A model generated the notes under the pieces. That model was not told where the DNA came from. It saw only the letters and a list, made by a program, of their open reading frames with translations, and did no database searches. Shown here in pieces: positions 1 through 9,042 of a stretch of 64,000 nt of DNA. Origin of the DNA: Methanomassiliicoccaceae archaeon UBA421 (GTDB lineage: Archaea > Thermoplasmatota > Thermoplasmata > Methanomassiliicoccales > Methanomethylophilaceae). The number at the start of each line of letters is the position of its first letter. Positions within the stretch are counted from its first letter, which is position 1. The stretch covers positions 111,886 to 175,885 of the forward strand of contig DAHB01000002.1 of the NCBI GenBank assembly GCA_002498365.1, read 5' to 3'. A program made the translations under genes and the position numbers.

Positions 1-785
1 TAATCAGGGACGTGATGCCCGGAGAGATCGTCGAGATAACGCCCACCGAGATCATCAGCTATCCATACAACACGTCGAGCCCCAGGGCCCACTGCATGTT
101 CGAATGGGTGTACTTCGCCAGGCCCGATTCCGTGATGGACGGTCGCGAAGTATATGATGTGAGAAGGAAGATCGGCGAGATCCTGGCGAGGGAAAGCCCG
201 GCCGACGTAGACCTAATCATGCCCATACCCGATTCCGGACGCGCGCATGCGATCGGTTTTTCAGTCGAGTCAAAAATCCCCTACGAAGAGGGATTTATGA
301 AGAACCGTTTTGCGGAACGGACGTTCATCCTGCCGGACCAGAGGCAGAGGGAGGCGGCCGTATCTACGAAGATGAACCCTATAAAGAGCACGGTCAACGG
401 CAAGAGGATACTGATCGTGGACGACAGCATCGTGCGCGGCACGACGCTGAAGAAGTTGATCAGCATGCTGAGGGGCGCCGGAGCGACGGAGGTCCATGTA
501 CGCATAGGGTGTCCGCCGGTCATAGCCCCGTGCTACTACGGAGTCGACATGAAGACCCGCGACCAGTTCATCGCGACGGACCATTCCGTTGATCAGATCC
601 GCCAGATAATAGGTGCCGACAGCTTGGCATACATAAGTGTCAGCGGCCTTATAGAGGCGGTCGGCATTCCGGAAGCCGATCTTTGCCTGGCATGCGTATG
701 CGGCAAGTATCCTACAACAATCCCGGGAGAGGTCCACAGGTACCAGTCCACCCTCGGAGAGGGTTTCGTCGGCAAATCCGAATGA
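1..785 (+). CDS. purF: Amidophosphoribosyltransferase, C-terminal part (5' end outside window)
   Basis: First enzyme of purine synthesis, making phosphoribosylamine from PRPP and glutamine. The open frame runs into the window from its left edge (the codons before the GTG at 12 read I-R-D), so the N-terminal Ntn-hydrolase domain is missing. The visible part is the phosphoribosyltransferase domain, with FEWVYFARPDS, the IMPIPDSGR segment and the PRPP-binding loop ILIVDDSIVRGTT. Near the end DLCLACVCGKYP supplies cysteines typical of the Fe-S containing PurF class. It ends in TGA and tRNA-Ala follows 49 bp later. Confidence 0.95.
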   Translation, partial: IRDVMPGEIVEITPTEIISYPYNTSSPRAHCMFEWVYFARPDSVMDGREVYDVRRKIGEILARESPADVDLIMPIPDSGRAHAIGFSVESKIPYEEGFMKNRFAERTFILPDQRQREAAVSTKMNPIKSTVNGKRILIVDDSIVRGTTLKKLISMLRGAGATEVHVRIGCPPVIAPCYYGVDMKTRDQFIATDHSVDQIRQIIGADSLAYISVSGLIEAVGIPEADLCLACVCGKYPTTIPGEVHRYQSTLGEGFVGKSE

Positions 786-834
786 AGGCCATTAGGAAAC
801 CTTTAATAGGAACAATTAATCACTGAATCTTACC

Positions 835-907
835 GGGCAGGTAGATCAGTTGGAAGATCGCTACATTGGCATTGTAGAGGTCGCGAGTTCGAATCTCGCC
901 CTGTCCA
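835..907 (+). tRNA. tRNA-Ala(GGC)
   Basis: Full cloverleaf. The acceptor stem GGGCAGG/CCTGTCC contains a G3:U70 pair, the alanine identity element. The anticodon arm CTACA-TTGGCAT-TGTAG gives anticodon GGC, and the T arm has GTTCGAATC. No CCA is encoded and no intron is seen. Confidence 0.93.
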
Positions 908-1023
908 CTCTTTATTAACATTCGGTCGCCGAACCGGGCCTTTCAAATTGTTCGAACCGCCTCTCGCCTTAATTTACGCTGTGTAAACATTTATTACAGC
1001 ACAATCCATCGTCGATCCGGACT

Positions 1024-1656
1024 ATGGATCTGAAATTTAAGAGGGCACGCAGCAAAGAGAACAAGGAGAAGAGGTTCTCGGACATAATTGACGTTTCCGC
1101 GGAGCTGTATGACAAACTGCATTATTCCGGCCTCACATTTGAAGAAATATCGAAGAAATTGAATATCACCCGTCCCGCGATATACAAATACTTCAGAACG
1201 AAAGATGAGATTCTGGTGGAGATACTTCTCAGAGACCTTGACAATCTGTGCAACGACCTAGCGGACAGTTTCGACTCCTCAAAAAAGTATGCGAAAGAGG
1301 AGATTGCGGCCATATGGACGGACGTCATGATGAAGAACAAGAGGATCATGGACGTCATGTCCCTCCATTCCTCATCTATCGAGAAGAAGATATCCGCCGA
1401 ATACAACAACGGACCGGAAAGCGTGATAAAAGGAAATATCGAGACGCTTAAGGAATTGATCAAGGGCCTCGTTCCCGGCATAGATGATGACACGGCGAAG
1501 GATTTCATACTGTATCAGATCTCGTTCGCCGTGGGCCTGTATCCATTCATGAAGATCAAAATGAACGATTCGGACCCGAACAAAGAGTTGTTCAGATTCA
1601 ATAGGGTGTATAGCGAGAATATTCTCATCAAGTTGAAAGCTATGGAAGGAAGGTAA
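1024..1656 (+). CDS. TetR/AcrR family transcriptional regulator
   Basis: A 210-aa protein with an N-terminal helix-turn-helix (about residues 22-70; LTFEEISKKLNITRPAIYKYF matches the TetR pattern in which a regulator senses lack of a ligand and binds DNA). The remainder is a helical ligand/dimerisation domain with no recognisable specificity. It starts with ATG after an AT-rich leader. No obvious target operon adjoins it, as the next genes are minus-strand microproteins, so the ligand is unknown. Confidence 0.85.
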   Translation: MDLKFKRARSKENKEKRFSDIIDVSAELYDKLHYSGLTFEEISKKLNITRPAIYKYFRTKDEILVEILLRDLDNLCNDLADSFDSSKKYAKEEIAAIWTDVMMKNKRIMDVMSLHSSSIEKKISAEYNNGPESVIKGNIETLKELIKGLVPGIDDDTAKDFILYQISFAVGLYPFMKIKMNDSDPNKELFRFNRVYSENILIKLKAMEGR

Positions 1657-1707
1657 AAAATCCGCCGTCGTTCAGGCGGCAAAGAAAAAATTCGGGAATC
1701 GAAAGTG

Positions 1708-1806
1708 TTACGCTTTTTCCTTCTTCTCTGCTTTTTCCTTCTCTTTCTTTTCTTTCTTCTTTGCGCTGTTCTGTTTCATCTCTTCGATCTTTCCCTTGAA
1801 GCTCAT
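1708..1806 (-). CDS. Lys/Glu-rich microprotein (32 aa)
   Basis: A short frame starting MSFKGKIEEMKQNSAKKK and ending in TAA; almost all of its second half is Lys and Glu, predicting one charged helix. A purine-rich GGGGGT lies 6 nt before the ATG. Upstream (about 1840-1865) is an AT-rich stretch with TATA-like sequence on the minus strand, giving it its own promoter. No function is recognised. It could be a nucleic-acid-binding or stress microprotein, or a chance frame; its neighbour at 2077 has the same character. Confidence 0.5.
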   Translation of the reverse strand: MSFKGKIEEMKQNSAKKKEKKEKEKAEKKEKA

Positions 1807-2076
1807 TTTCGTACCCCCTTGCATGTTCTGCAAGTTAAGTTACACATAGTAATTTATGTATAAATAGGTTACTCGACGTAAATTAAAATATAAATCAAGG
1901 ACCATCAATAAAAATATGAAAACAATGAATCGTTGACGGAATGGACATCGCCCTATGGGAAATACGAAAAGGTGGCCGCAGGTGAGTGCGAACGGCCCTT
2001 TGAACGAAAGACGGAGGTATTCAATTCCTTTCTGCCCGTAACGTGGGAGAAGACATCACTTTGAAGATCGAGCGAT

Positions 2077-2208
2077 TCACTTGATCTTCTTCTCAAGTTT
2101 GGCAAGCTTCTTTTTCGCGTTGTTGTCTCCTGAATTTACCTGCCGAGTGAGCTCCTCTGCTTTCTCCTTCTTTACCTTGTTCTGCTTTGATAACTGTTTT
2201 TTACTCAT
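2077..2208 (-). CDS. Lys-rich microprotein (43 aa)
   Basis: Starts MSKKQLSKQNKVKKEKAEEL and ends in TGA; about a third of the residues are Lys, and helix is predicted throughout. A second in-frame ATG lies two codons upstream (2214); which is used cannot be decided. It sits about 100 bp downstream of trpA on the same strand, so it could be read from the end of the trp operon. The family is not recognised; DNA- or RNA-binding is only a guess from charge. Confidence 0.5.
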   Translation of the reverse strand: MSKKQLSKQNKVKKEKAEELTRQVNSGDNNAKKKLAKLEKKIK

Positions 2209-2314
2209 TGCCATGCAATAGTCACTGACCCGCCATGCACCATGCCCTATTTGATTCTGGCTTTCGAATACTGTTATTTTCAGGCCGTATTGGAAAAATG
2301 GGAGATTCTGCACC

Positions 2315-3091
2315 TCATAATTCACGTATCGCGTTCTTCATGGACCTGACATATTCGCCGATATGGGCAACAGAGTCCGGGCCTTCTTCGGCGACGATCT
2401 TCATGATCGCGCTTCCAACGATGACGCCGTCGCTGAAGGCGGCTATTTTCGCCGCCTGATCCGGGCACGAGATGCCGAATCCCACGGCACAGGGGACGTC
2501 CGTGCTCTTTCTAACCAACTCGACCATGGATTCTATGTCGGTCTTGATCTCGGCCCTCGCCCCCGTGACCCCCAGGGAGGAGACGACGTACACGAAACCC
2601 TCGGCTTCTCCGGCGATCATCGAAATGCGGTCCTCCGAAGTGGGCGTGATCATCGAAATGAGGTCAAGGCCGTGCCTGCGGCATGCCGGGCCGAACTCGT
2701 CCTTTTCTTCGAACGGCACATCGGGCAATATCAGCCCGTCTATGCCTATCTCCTCGCAAATGGACACGAACCTCTCGGTACCGTACGAGAATACGACGTT
2801 CGCGTATGTCATGAACACCATGGGCACATCGACGTCACTTCGTATCTCGCGTACCATATCGAAGACCTTGTCTGTGGTGACTCCGTTCTTCAAAGCGCGT
2901 GCGTTGGCTGCCTGGATCACAGGTCCTTCTGCCGTCGGGTCCGAGAAAGGTATGCCCAGTTCGATCAGGTCCGCACCGTTCCTGACCATCTCCTTCACGG
3001 CTTTTTTGGTCGTCTCAAGGTCGGGGTCCCCGCAGGTGATGAATGCGATGAAGACCTTTCCCGTGGTGAACGCACATCCTATCCTGCTCAT
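2315..3091 (-). CDS. trpA: Tryptophan synthase alpha subunit
   Basis: A 258-aa TIM barrel that cleaves indole-3-glycerol phosphate to indole and glyceraldehyde 3-phosphate. It shows FITCGDPDLETT, LIELGIPFSDPTAEGPVIQ (with the catalytic Glu and Asp region), the LPDVPFEE segment and the phosphate-binding GFGISCPDQA/GVIVGSAIM. Its ATG overlaps the trpFB stop as ATGA, so translation is probably coupled. Last gene of the trp operon; its length is typical of the family. Confidence 0.96.
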   Translation of the reverse strand: MSRIGCAFTTGKVFIAFITCGDPDLETTKKAVKEMVRNGADLIELGIPFSDPTAEGPVIQAANARALKNGVTTDKVFDMVREIRSDVDVPMVFMTYANVVFSYGTERFVSICEEIGIDGLILPDVPFEEKDEFGPACRRHGLDLISMITPTSEDRISMIAGEAEGFVYVVSSLGVTGARAEIKTDIESMVELVRKSTDVPCAVGFGISCPDQAAKIAAFSDGVIVGSAIMKIVAEEGPDSVAHIGEYVRSMKNAIREL

Positions 3092-4893
3092 TCTCCCACG
3101 TCCTCCCCTCTATATCTTGCGATCGCGGCACAATCCTTATCCCCGCGTCCGGAGAGGGTGACCACCAGCAGGTCGTCCTTTTTCATTCCGGGAGCGATCT
3201 TCATCGCGTATGCCAGGGCGTGTGCGGATTCTATGGCGGGGATGATGCCCTCCGTTTTTGAAAGGTACTCAAAAGCGCAGACCGCCTCCTCGTCCGTCAC
3301 CGGAACATATTCGGCCCGGCGGATGTCGTGCAGCCAGGAATGTTCTGGCCCTATGCCCGGATAGTCGAGCCCAGCCGAAATCGAATACACGGGGGCGATC
3401 TGACCGTACTTATCTTGGCAGAAGTAGGATTTCATCCCGTGGAATATCCCGGGACGTCCGGTGTTGATGGTTGCGGCGGTCTCGAAAGAATCGATCCCGC
3501 GCCCCGCTGCTTCGCATCCTATCAGACGGACCTTCTCATCGTTTATGAATTCATAGAACGAACCTATAGCGTTCGAGCCTCCCCCGACACACGCTATGAT
3601 CGCAGCCGGAAGTCTCCCTTCTTTTTCCAGGATCTGCTGTTTGATCTCCTTGCCGATCACACTTTGAAAATCCCTGACCATCGTCGGGAAAGGATGGGGC
3701 CCCATGACGGACCCTATGCAGTAATGGGTGTCCTCCACGCGTGTCGTCCATTCGCGCATGGTCTCGGAAACGGCGTCCTTCAGAGTTCCAGTGCCCGACT
3801 CCACGGGCACAACTTCTGCCCCCAGGAGCTTCATCTTGTAGACGTTAAGGGCTTGGCGCTCGATATCCTCGGTGCCCATGAACACGACGCATTCCATGCC
3901 CATGAGGGCGGCCGCGGTGGCGGTCGCCGTCCCGTGCTGTCCGGCCCCTGTCTCGGCTATCAGGCGGGTCTTGCCCATCTTCTTGGCCAGAAGCGCCTGT
4001 CCAAGCACATTGTTGATCTTATGCGCGCCGGTGTGGTTCAGATCTTCGCGTTTAAGATAAATCTTCGCCCCGCCGAGGTCCTCTGACATCCGTTCTGCGA
4101 AATACAGTCTGCTGGGCCTTCCGGCGTACTCGCTCAGGAGTGCATCCAATTCGGAGACGAATCCCGGGTCCGCCTTATAATGCTCATACGCTTTCTCAAG
4201 CTCGATCACAGCGTTCATCAGGGTTTCGGGCATATATTGCCCCCCGTGTTCTCCGAATCTTCCTTTCTTCGTCATATCCACATCTTCTCTGTCCGTTCTC
4301 CTCACGGATACGATGAACTGTTCTATCTTCCGACGGTCCTTCCTTCCGTCCGTCTCCACTCCGGAGCTGATGTCGACGGCATAGGGGCGGAACGTCCTAA
4401 CGACCTCAGACACATCGTCTGGGCCCAATCCTCCCGCCAGGAAGAACGGGCGGAGGCCCCTGTCGATGAGCGCCCCGTCGAAACGTTCTCCCGTGCCGCC
4501 GGCTCCGTTATCCAGCAATATGAAGTCTGCCGAAGATGCCGCCGCTCTCTCGAAATCGCTTCTGCTGCTTATTCCGAACGCCTTCACTACCGGTACGCCG
4601 GTCTTTTTGCGTATGTCTTCAATGAATGCGTCGTCCTCGCCTCCATGGAGCTGTATCATCCCGATGGTTCCGTTTTTCACCAGTTCGATTATGAATTCTT
4701 CAGGCTGGTCGACGAAAACTCCGACGGTGGCAACTCTGCGGTCCATCAAAGAACGCAGGCGGGTGGCCGTTTCACCCGTCACATATCTGCGGCTCTTATC
4801 GGAGAACACGAACCCCGCGTAATCCGGGAGCAGGGCGTTGACGCACTCGACGTCCTCCGGCGTCCGGATGCCGCATATCTTGATTTTCGTCAT
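3088..4893 (-). CDS. trpFB: Fused phosphoribosylanthranilate isomerase - tryptophan synthase beta subunit
   Basis: A 601-aa bifunctional protein. Residues 1 to about 200 are TrpF (KICGIRTPEDV, QLHG, VVKAFG, FFLAGGLGPDDV, VDISSGVETDG), which isomerises phosphoribosylanthranilate. Residues about 207-601 are TrpB, which joins indole and serine with PLP: GRFGEHGGQYMPETL, the PLP lysine in HTGAHKINNVLG, GAGQHGTATA, and the phosphate cup GGGSNAIGSF. The linker is only about 10 residues, and an internal ATG begins the TrpB part (MTKKGRFGEHGG), so separate TrpB could also be made. ATGA overlaps join it to trpC before and trpA after. Confidence 0.95.
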   Translation of the reverse strand: MTKIKICGIRTPEDVECVNALLPDYAGFVFSDKSRRYVTGETATRLRSLMDRRVATVGVFVDQPEEFIIELVKNGTIGMIQLHGGEDDAFIEDIRKKTGVPVVKAFGISSRSDFERAAASSADFILLDNGAGGTGERFDGALIDRGLRPFFLAGGLGPDDVSEVVRTFRPYAVDISSGVETDGRKDRRKIEQFIVSVRRTDREDVDMTKKGRFGEHGGQYMPETLMNAVIELEKAYEHYKADPGFVSELDALLSEYAGRPSRLYFAERMSEDLGGAKIYLKREDLNHTGAHKINNVLGQALLAKKMGKTRLIAETGAGQHGTATATAAALMGMECVVFMGTEDIERQALNVYKMKLLGAEVVPVESGTGTLKDAVSETMREWTTRVEDTHYCIGSVMGPHPFPTMVRDFQSVIGKEIKQQILEKEGRLPAAIIACVGGGSNAIGSFYEFINDEKVRLIGCEAAGRGIDSFETAATINTGRPGIFHGMKSYFCQDKYGQIAPVYSISAGLDYPGIGPEHSWLHDIRRAEYVPVTDEEAVCAFEYLSKTEGIIPAIESAHALAYAMKIAPGMKKDDLLVVTLSGRGDKDCAAIARYRGEDVGE

Positions 4894-5678
4894 ACGATAC
4901 CTCTAAGTTCGTCGAGCCTTTTCTTCTTGTCATCGGAACGCATCAGCGTTTCTCCGACAAGCACCCCGTTCACCTTGGACATGCGAAGAACGTCGACGTC
5001 GTCCGGACCGTTTATTCCGCTCTCGGCGATGAAAAGCACATCCGCCGGCACCATATCTCTCAGTCTTCTGCTGTTCTCGAGGTCCACGGTGAAATCGTTC
5101 AGATTCCTGTTGTTCACGCCGATCATCCTCGCGCCCGCGTCCAGGGCAGACGATGTCTCCTGCTCGTCGTGCGCTTCCACCAGTGCGGACAAGCCCAGAT
5201 CGTCGCATATCTTCAGGTATCTTTCGAGATCTATGTTCTTGGTGATCGAGCATATCAGAAGCACTGCCGATGCGCCCAGGACTTTCGCTTCATAGATCAT
5301 GTAATCGTCGACCGTGAAATCCTTCCGTAGACACGGCACGGAAACGGCGGCGGCTATCTTCTTCAGATGCTCGTTGTCGCCCAGGAACCATTTGGGCTCG
5401 GTCAGCACGGATATGCACGAAGCACCGGCAGACTCATATTCCCCCGCTATCTTCTCGAACGGATATTCGGTTACAATCCGACCTTTGGACGGCGAAGCCT
5501 GTTTGCACTCGCAGATGAACGATATGTCGTCTCCCGTCAGGGCCTTCTCGAAAGGAAGCCCCGTATCACATTCCATCGAAAACGCCGAATCCATCATTTC
5601 CCCCAGGGAAACACGCTTCTTCGATTCGGCGACGCGAACCTCGGCATTCTCCGATATCATCCGTAGGATGTCCGTCAT
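4890..5678 (-). CDS. trpC: Indole-3-glycerol phosphate synthase
   Basis: A 262-aa TIM barrel that closes the indole ring of CdRP. Family motifs visible: FICECKQASPSKG with the catalytic Lys, PCLRKDF (the second catalytic Lys), the LVEAHDEQE Glu, IGVNNRNLNDF, and FIAESGI near the end followed by GVLVGETLMR. It is stand-alone, because the TrpF half that E. coli fuses to TrpC is here fused to TrpB. Starts 6 bp after trpD and overlaps trpFB by ATGA. Confidence 0.96.
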   Translation of the reverse strand: MTDILRMISENAEVRVAESKKRVSLGEMMDSAFSMECDTGLPFEKALTGDDISFICECKQASPSKGRIVTEYPFEKIAGEYESAGASCISVLTEPKWFLGDNEHLKKIAAAVSVPCLRKDFTVDDYMIYEAKVLGASAVLLICSITKNIDLERYLKICDDLGLSALVEAHDEQETSSALDAGARMIGVNNRNLNDFTVDLENSRRLRDMVPADVLFIAESGINGPDDVDVLRMSKVNGVLVGETLMRSDDKKKRLDELRGIV

Positions 5679-5684
5679 TTCCGC

Positions 5685-6701
5685 TCACCTGTTCGAGGCC
5701 TTTATGAATTCGTCCAGCTTGGATGCGGCCGCGCCGCTGTCTATGGTCCGGGCAGCAAGGTCGATGCCCCGGCCGATGTCGCCCGCTTTCCCGGCGATAT
5801 ACAGCGCAGAACCTGCGTTGATGAGGACGGCGTTGCGGCGCGTCCCCTCCTCTCCGTTCAGTACCGAACGGGTCACGGCCGCGTTCTGGGCGGGTGTGCC
5901 TCCTGTAAGGTCCTCACGTTTCCCCATCGGAAGGCCGAACTCGTCGGGGGACATCTCGAACGACCTGCAGTATCCGTTTTTTATCTCGCAGACCGTGGTC
6001 GGGGCGCCGACGGATATCTCGTCCAGCTTATCCTGTCCGTATACTACCATTCCGTTTTCCACTCCCAGTTTGATCAACACCTTCGCCAAAGGTTCCACCA
6101 GCGATTCGCTGTACACCCCTAGGAGCTGCATCGACGGCGACGCGGGGTTGGTCAGAGGTCCGAGGATGTTGAACACGGTGCGAAATCCCAGTTCTTTCCT
6201 TATCGAGCCGACGTACCGCATGGATGTGTGGTACCTCTGTGCGAAGATGAAACAAATTCCTATCTCGCCGAGCAGTTCTACGCATCTCTGAGGCGGGAGA
6301 TCGATAGTCACGCCCAACGCTTCCAGGCAATCTGCCGTTCCGCATCTCGACGAGGCCGCGCGGTTGCCGTGTTTTGCGATCTTGACGCCCGCCGCTGCGG
6401 CGACAAGTGCCGAAGTCGTCGAGATGTTGAAACTCTGGGAGCCGTCGCCGCCAGTTCCGACGATGTCCATTATCTTCATGTCATGCACGATCTTGGCGGA
6501 ATGCTCCCTCATGGCGGCGGCACAGCCCGTTATCTCATCTATGGTCTCCGCGTTGGTGTTCTTCGTGCTCAACGCGGCGAGGAACGCCGCGTTCTGGACC
6601 TGGGTCGTCTGCCCTGTCATTATCTCGTTCATCACCCGATAAGCCTCTTCGTACGTGAGGTCTCCTTTGTTGACCGTCTTGATGATGGCTTCTTTGATCA
6701 C
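5685..6701 (-). CDS. trpD: Anthranilate phosphoribosyltransferase
   Basis: A 338-aa enzyme that transfers phosphoribose from PRPP to anthranilate. It has the class signature DIVGTGGDGSQSFNISTTSALV, KHGNRAASSRCGTADCLEALG, and the metal-binding segment VYGQDKLDEIS. Length is normal. It lies 4 bp after trpG and 6 bp before trpC in the operon. Confidence 0.96.
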   Translation of the reverse strand: MIKEAIIKTVNKGDLTYEEAYRVMNEIMTGQTTQVQNAAFLAALSTKNTNAETIDEITGCAAAMREHSAKIVHDMKIMDIVGTGGDGSQSFNISTTSALVAAAAGVKIAKHGNRAASSRCGTADCLEALGVTIDLPPQRCVELLGEIGICFIFAQRYHTSMRYVGSIRKELGFRTVFNILGPLTNPASPSMQLLGVYSESLVEPLAKVLIKLGVENGMVVYGQDKLDEISVGAPTTVCEIKNGYCRSFEMSPDEFGLPMGKREDLTGGTPAQNAAVTRSVLNGEEGTRRNAVLINAGSALYIAGKAGDIGRGIDLAARTIDSGAAASKLDEFIKASNR

Positions 6702-6705
6702 GGCG

Positions 6706-7281
6706 TCACACTCCCGAGATCCTCAGGAAGTTGCGCATGATCCGCTCCCCGTCGGGCGTCATTATGGACTCCGGGTGGAATTGGACGCCGTAGACGTCGT
6801 AGCTCCTATGGCATACGGCCATGACCTCCCCGTCCTCGCTTTTAGCTATCGTCTTCAGGCATCCGGGAAGGGTCTCCTGCACGACGGCCAGGGAATGGTA
6901 GCGTCCCGCCGATATGCTTTCCGGGCATCCTCTGAACAACGGGCAGTCGGTGAACAGCATAATGTCGGACCGCTTGCCGTGCATCTGCGTCTTCGCATAC
7001 GACACGGCCGCCCCGTAAGCCTCGCATATCGCCTGATGTCCCAGACAGACCCCCAGTATCGGGATCGTCTTTCCGAACGCCCTCACGGCATCCACGCATA
7101 TGCCCGCATCCTCCGGTCTTCCCGGCCCGGGCGACAGCACGATCGCTTCCGGGCCCATCTTTTCTATCTCGTCGAGGGTGGCCTTATCGTTCCTGACGAC
7201 CTTTATGTCCGGATCTATGGAGCCTATCAGCTGGTACAGGTTGTAGGAAAAGCTGTCATAATTGTCGACGAGCAATATCAT
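6706..7281 (-). CDS. trpG: Anthranilate synthase component II (glutamine amidotransferase)
   Basis: A 191-aa class I amidotransferase supplying ammonia to TrpE. It begins MILLVDNYDSFSYNLYQ; the oxyanion region is SPGPGRPEDAG, the nucleophile Cys is in PILGVCLGHQ, and the His-Glu pair is in GVQFHPESI. The frame is open further upstream, but the ATG at 7281 overlaps the trpE stop as ATGA and matches the family N-terminus, so I chose it. Confidence 0.95.
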   Translation of the reverse strand: MILLVDNYDSFSYNLYQLIGSIDPDIKVVRNDKATLDEIEKMGPEAIVLSPGPGRPEDAGICVDAVRAFGKTIPILGVCLGHQAICEAYGAAVSYAKTQMHGKRSDIMLFTDCPLFRGCPESISAGRYHSLAVVQETLPGCLKTIAKSEDGEVMAVCHRSYDVYGVQFHPESIMTPDGERIMRNFLRISGV

Positions 7282-8738
7282 TCGTTCCCCTCCGAGATCT
7301 TTAGGGCCTTTACTACCGCCGCGGCCTTGTCTATGCATTCCTGATGCTCCTTCTCGGGCACCGAATCGGCCACTATTCCGGCGCCGGTCCTTACGAAGAC
7401 CTTCCCGTTCTTCTTGTATGCTATCCTGATCGCGATGCAAGTGTCCAGATTTCCGGTGAAATCGATGTATCCTATCGCCCCCCCGTATATCCCGCGCTTG
7501 TTGTTCTCGATATCGTTGATCAGCTGGCAGGCCCTGATCTTGGGCGCTCCGGAAAGAGTTCCGGCAGGCAGTACCGCATCCAGCACGTCAAGCGCGTCGA
7601 ACCCCTCGCATATCTGTCCGCACACCGTGGAACCGATGTGCATCACGTGGGAAAAATGTTCTACGGAGTGATACTTCTCCACCCTGACCGTGCCGAATCT
7701 GCTGATCTTTCCGATGTCGTTCCTTCCCAGGTCCACCAGCATGTCGTGCTCCGCAAGCTCCTTGGCATCCGACAGGAGGTCCGCCTCCAGGGTCCTGTCT
7801 TCCTCTTCCGTCCTCCCTCTGGGGCGCGTGCCGGCCAAGGGGAACGTGTGCAGCGTCCCGTCCTCAAGTTTCACCAGGGTCTCGGGGGATGCGCCGGCCA
7901 CCTCCATATCGGAGCCCGAAAAGTAGAACATGTACGGAGACGGGTTGAGTTCTCTGAGCGAGCAATATGTGTTGAGAAGGCTCCCTTCGTATTCGGTCTC
8001 CAAACGGTTCGAGAGGACGATCTGGAAAACGTCCCCCTCTCTGATGTGGTGTTTCGCCTTCTCGACCATGGCGCAATATCTTTCCTTGTCGAAAAGAGGT
8101 TTCAATTCCGTCAGCATCTTTCCCGGCTCGTCCTTCTTCGGTTTGCCGTTTTCGACGATGTCCACCATCTGCCGCAGGTCCAAAACGGCCTTGTTGTAGT
8201 TGGTATCCACATCGGAAAGGTCCATGTTCACGATGAACAGGATCTTTTTCTCGAGGTTGTCGAAGGCTATGACCTTGTCGAAAAGCATTATGTCGACGTC
8301 TTTGAAACCCTCGGTATCTTCGGCGTCCAGATTCAGGATCGGCTCGGAATATTTCAGATAATCATAAGAGAAGTATCCGACGAACCCACCTGAAAAGGGA
8401 GGAAGGCGGCTCATACGTGGGCTCCTGTACCTGTCCAAAACCTGTCTTATGTATTTTCCCGGGTCGTCGGTCTCGAAAGACAGCGAATCCACCTTCATGT
8501 TTCCGTTCAAGCAGGTTATCGATAATTTCGGATCGTACCCCAGGAAAGTGTATCTCCCCCATTTTGCATCATTTTCCACCGACTCCAGTATGTAGCAGTG
8601 GCCCGAGACGTTCTTGAGGATGCGAAGGACGTCCATGGGCGTCTTCCCGCCGGAGTGGACCTCCGTGCTCACGGGAGCCGTCCTGTATTCTCCTTCGACG
8701 GCCAGTTTTTCTATCTCTTCAATGCAGGGGAATATCAT
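7278..8738 (-). CDS. trpE: Anthranilate synthase component I
   Basis: A 486-aa chorismate-binding enzyme making anthranilate from chorismate. The C-terminal half shows the expected core: VLSNRLETEYEG, PSPYMFYF, SPETLVKLEDG, the PLAGTRPRGRTEEED signature, ELAEHDMLVDLGRNDIG, LPAGTLSGAPKIRA, and GGAIGYIDFTG. It is the first gene of the trp operon. The ATG at 8738 sits about 80 bp from a TATA box (8816-8827), leaving a leader of roughly 50 nt in which I see no obvious Trp-rich leader peptide. Confidence 0.96.
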   Translation of the reverse strand: MIFPCIEEIEKLAVEGEYRTAPVSTEVHSGGKTPMDVLRILKNVSGHCYILESVENDAKWGRYTFLGYDPKLSITCLNGNMKVDSLSFETDDPGKYIRQVLDRYRSPRMSRLPPFSGGFVGYFSYDYLKYSEPILNLDAEDTEGFKDVDIMLFDKVIAFDNLEKKILFIVNMDLSDVDTNYNKAVLDLRQMVDIVENGKPKKDEPGKMLTELKPLFDKERYCAMVEKAKHHIREGDVFQIVLSNRLETEYEGSLLNTYCSLRELNPSPYMFYFSGSDMEVAGASPETLVKLEDGTLHTFPLAGTRPRGRTEEEDRTLEADLLSDAKELAEHDMLVDLGRNDIGKISRFGTVRVEKYHSVEHFSHVMHIGSTVCGQICEGFDALDVLDAVLPAGTLSGAPKIRACQLINDIENNKRGIYGGAIGYIDFTGNLDTCIAIRIAYKKNGKVFVRTGAGIVADSVPEKEHQECIDKAAAVVKALKISEGNE

Positions 8739-8799
8739 TTTTCATGCCTTCTCAGCGTCTGACGATGTAAATGCAGGTCTATCATGCCTTCAGCAATAA

Positions 8800-8845
8800 C
8801 CATAAATCTACATTAGATATATATTTAACTACATTGATGTATGTT
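8800..8845 (-). promoter_or_regulatory. trp operon promoter with operator-like palindrome
   Basis: Minus-strand TATA-like sequence at 8816-8827, with the perfect inverted repeat TACAT-TG-ATGTA at 8830-8841 immediately upstream of it; a second CTACATT lies at 8809-8815. This is where an archaeal repressor or activator would act on trpE. The regulator is unknown. The rest of 8739-9042 contains no gene; a GC hairpin (CGTCCGG at 8940-8946 with CCGGACG at 8959-8965) is the only other structure seen. Confidence 0.5.
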
Positions 8846-9042
8846 TTAGTTCATCAATAGCTAGATCGGTATTTTCAATCTCACGTCAGAATTCGCGTCA
8901 TTTCCGACAAGGAAAACCGCCATGCCCATCTCTCCTTCGCGTCCGGACCCGGGGGCGGCCGGACGTGCAATCGCGGTCAAAGGAGGGGTGTACGGCCTCC
9001 CGCGCTCTCAAAGCTTATAACTGCCATATATCATGACCGTTC

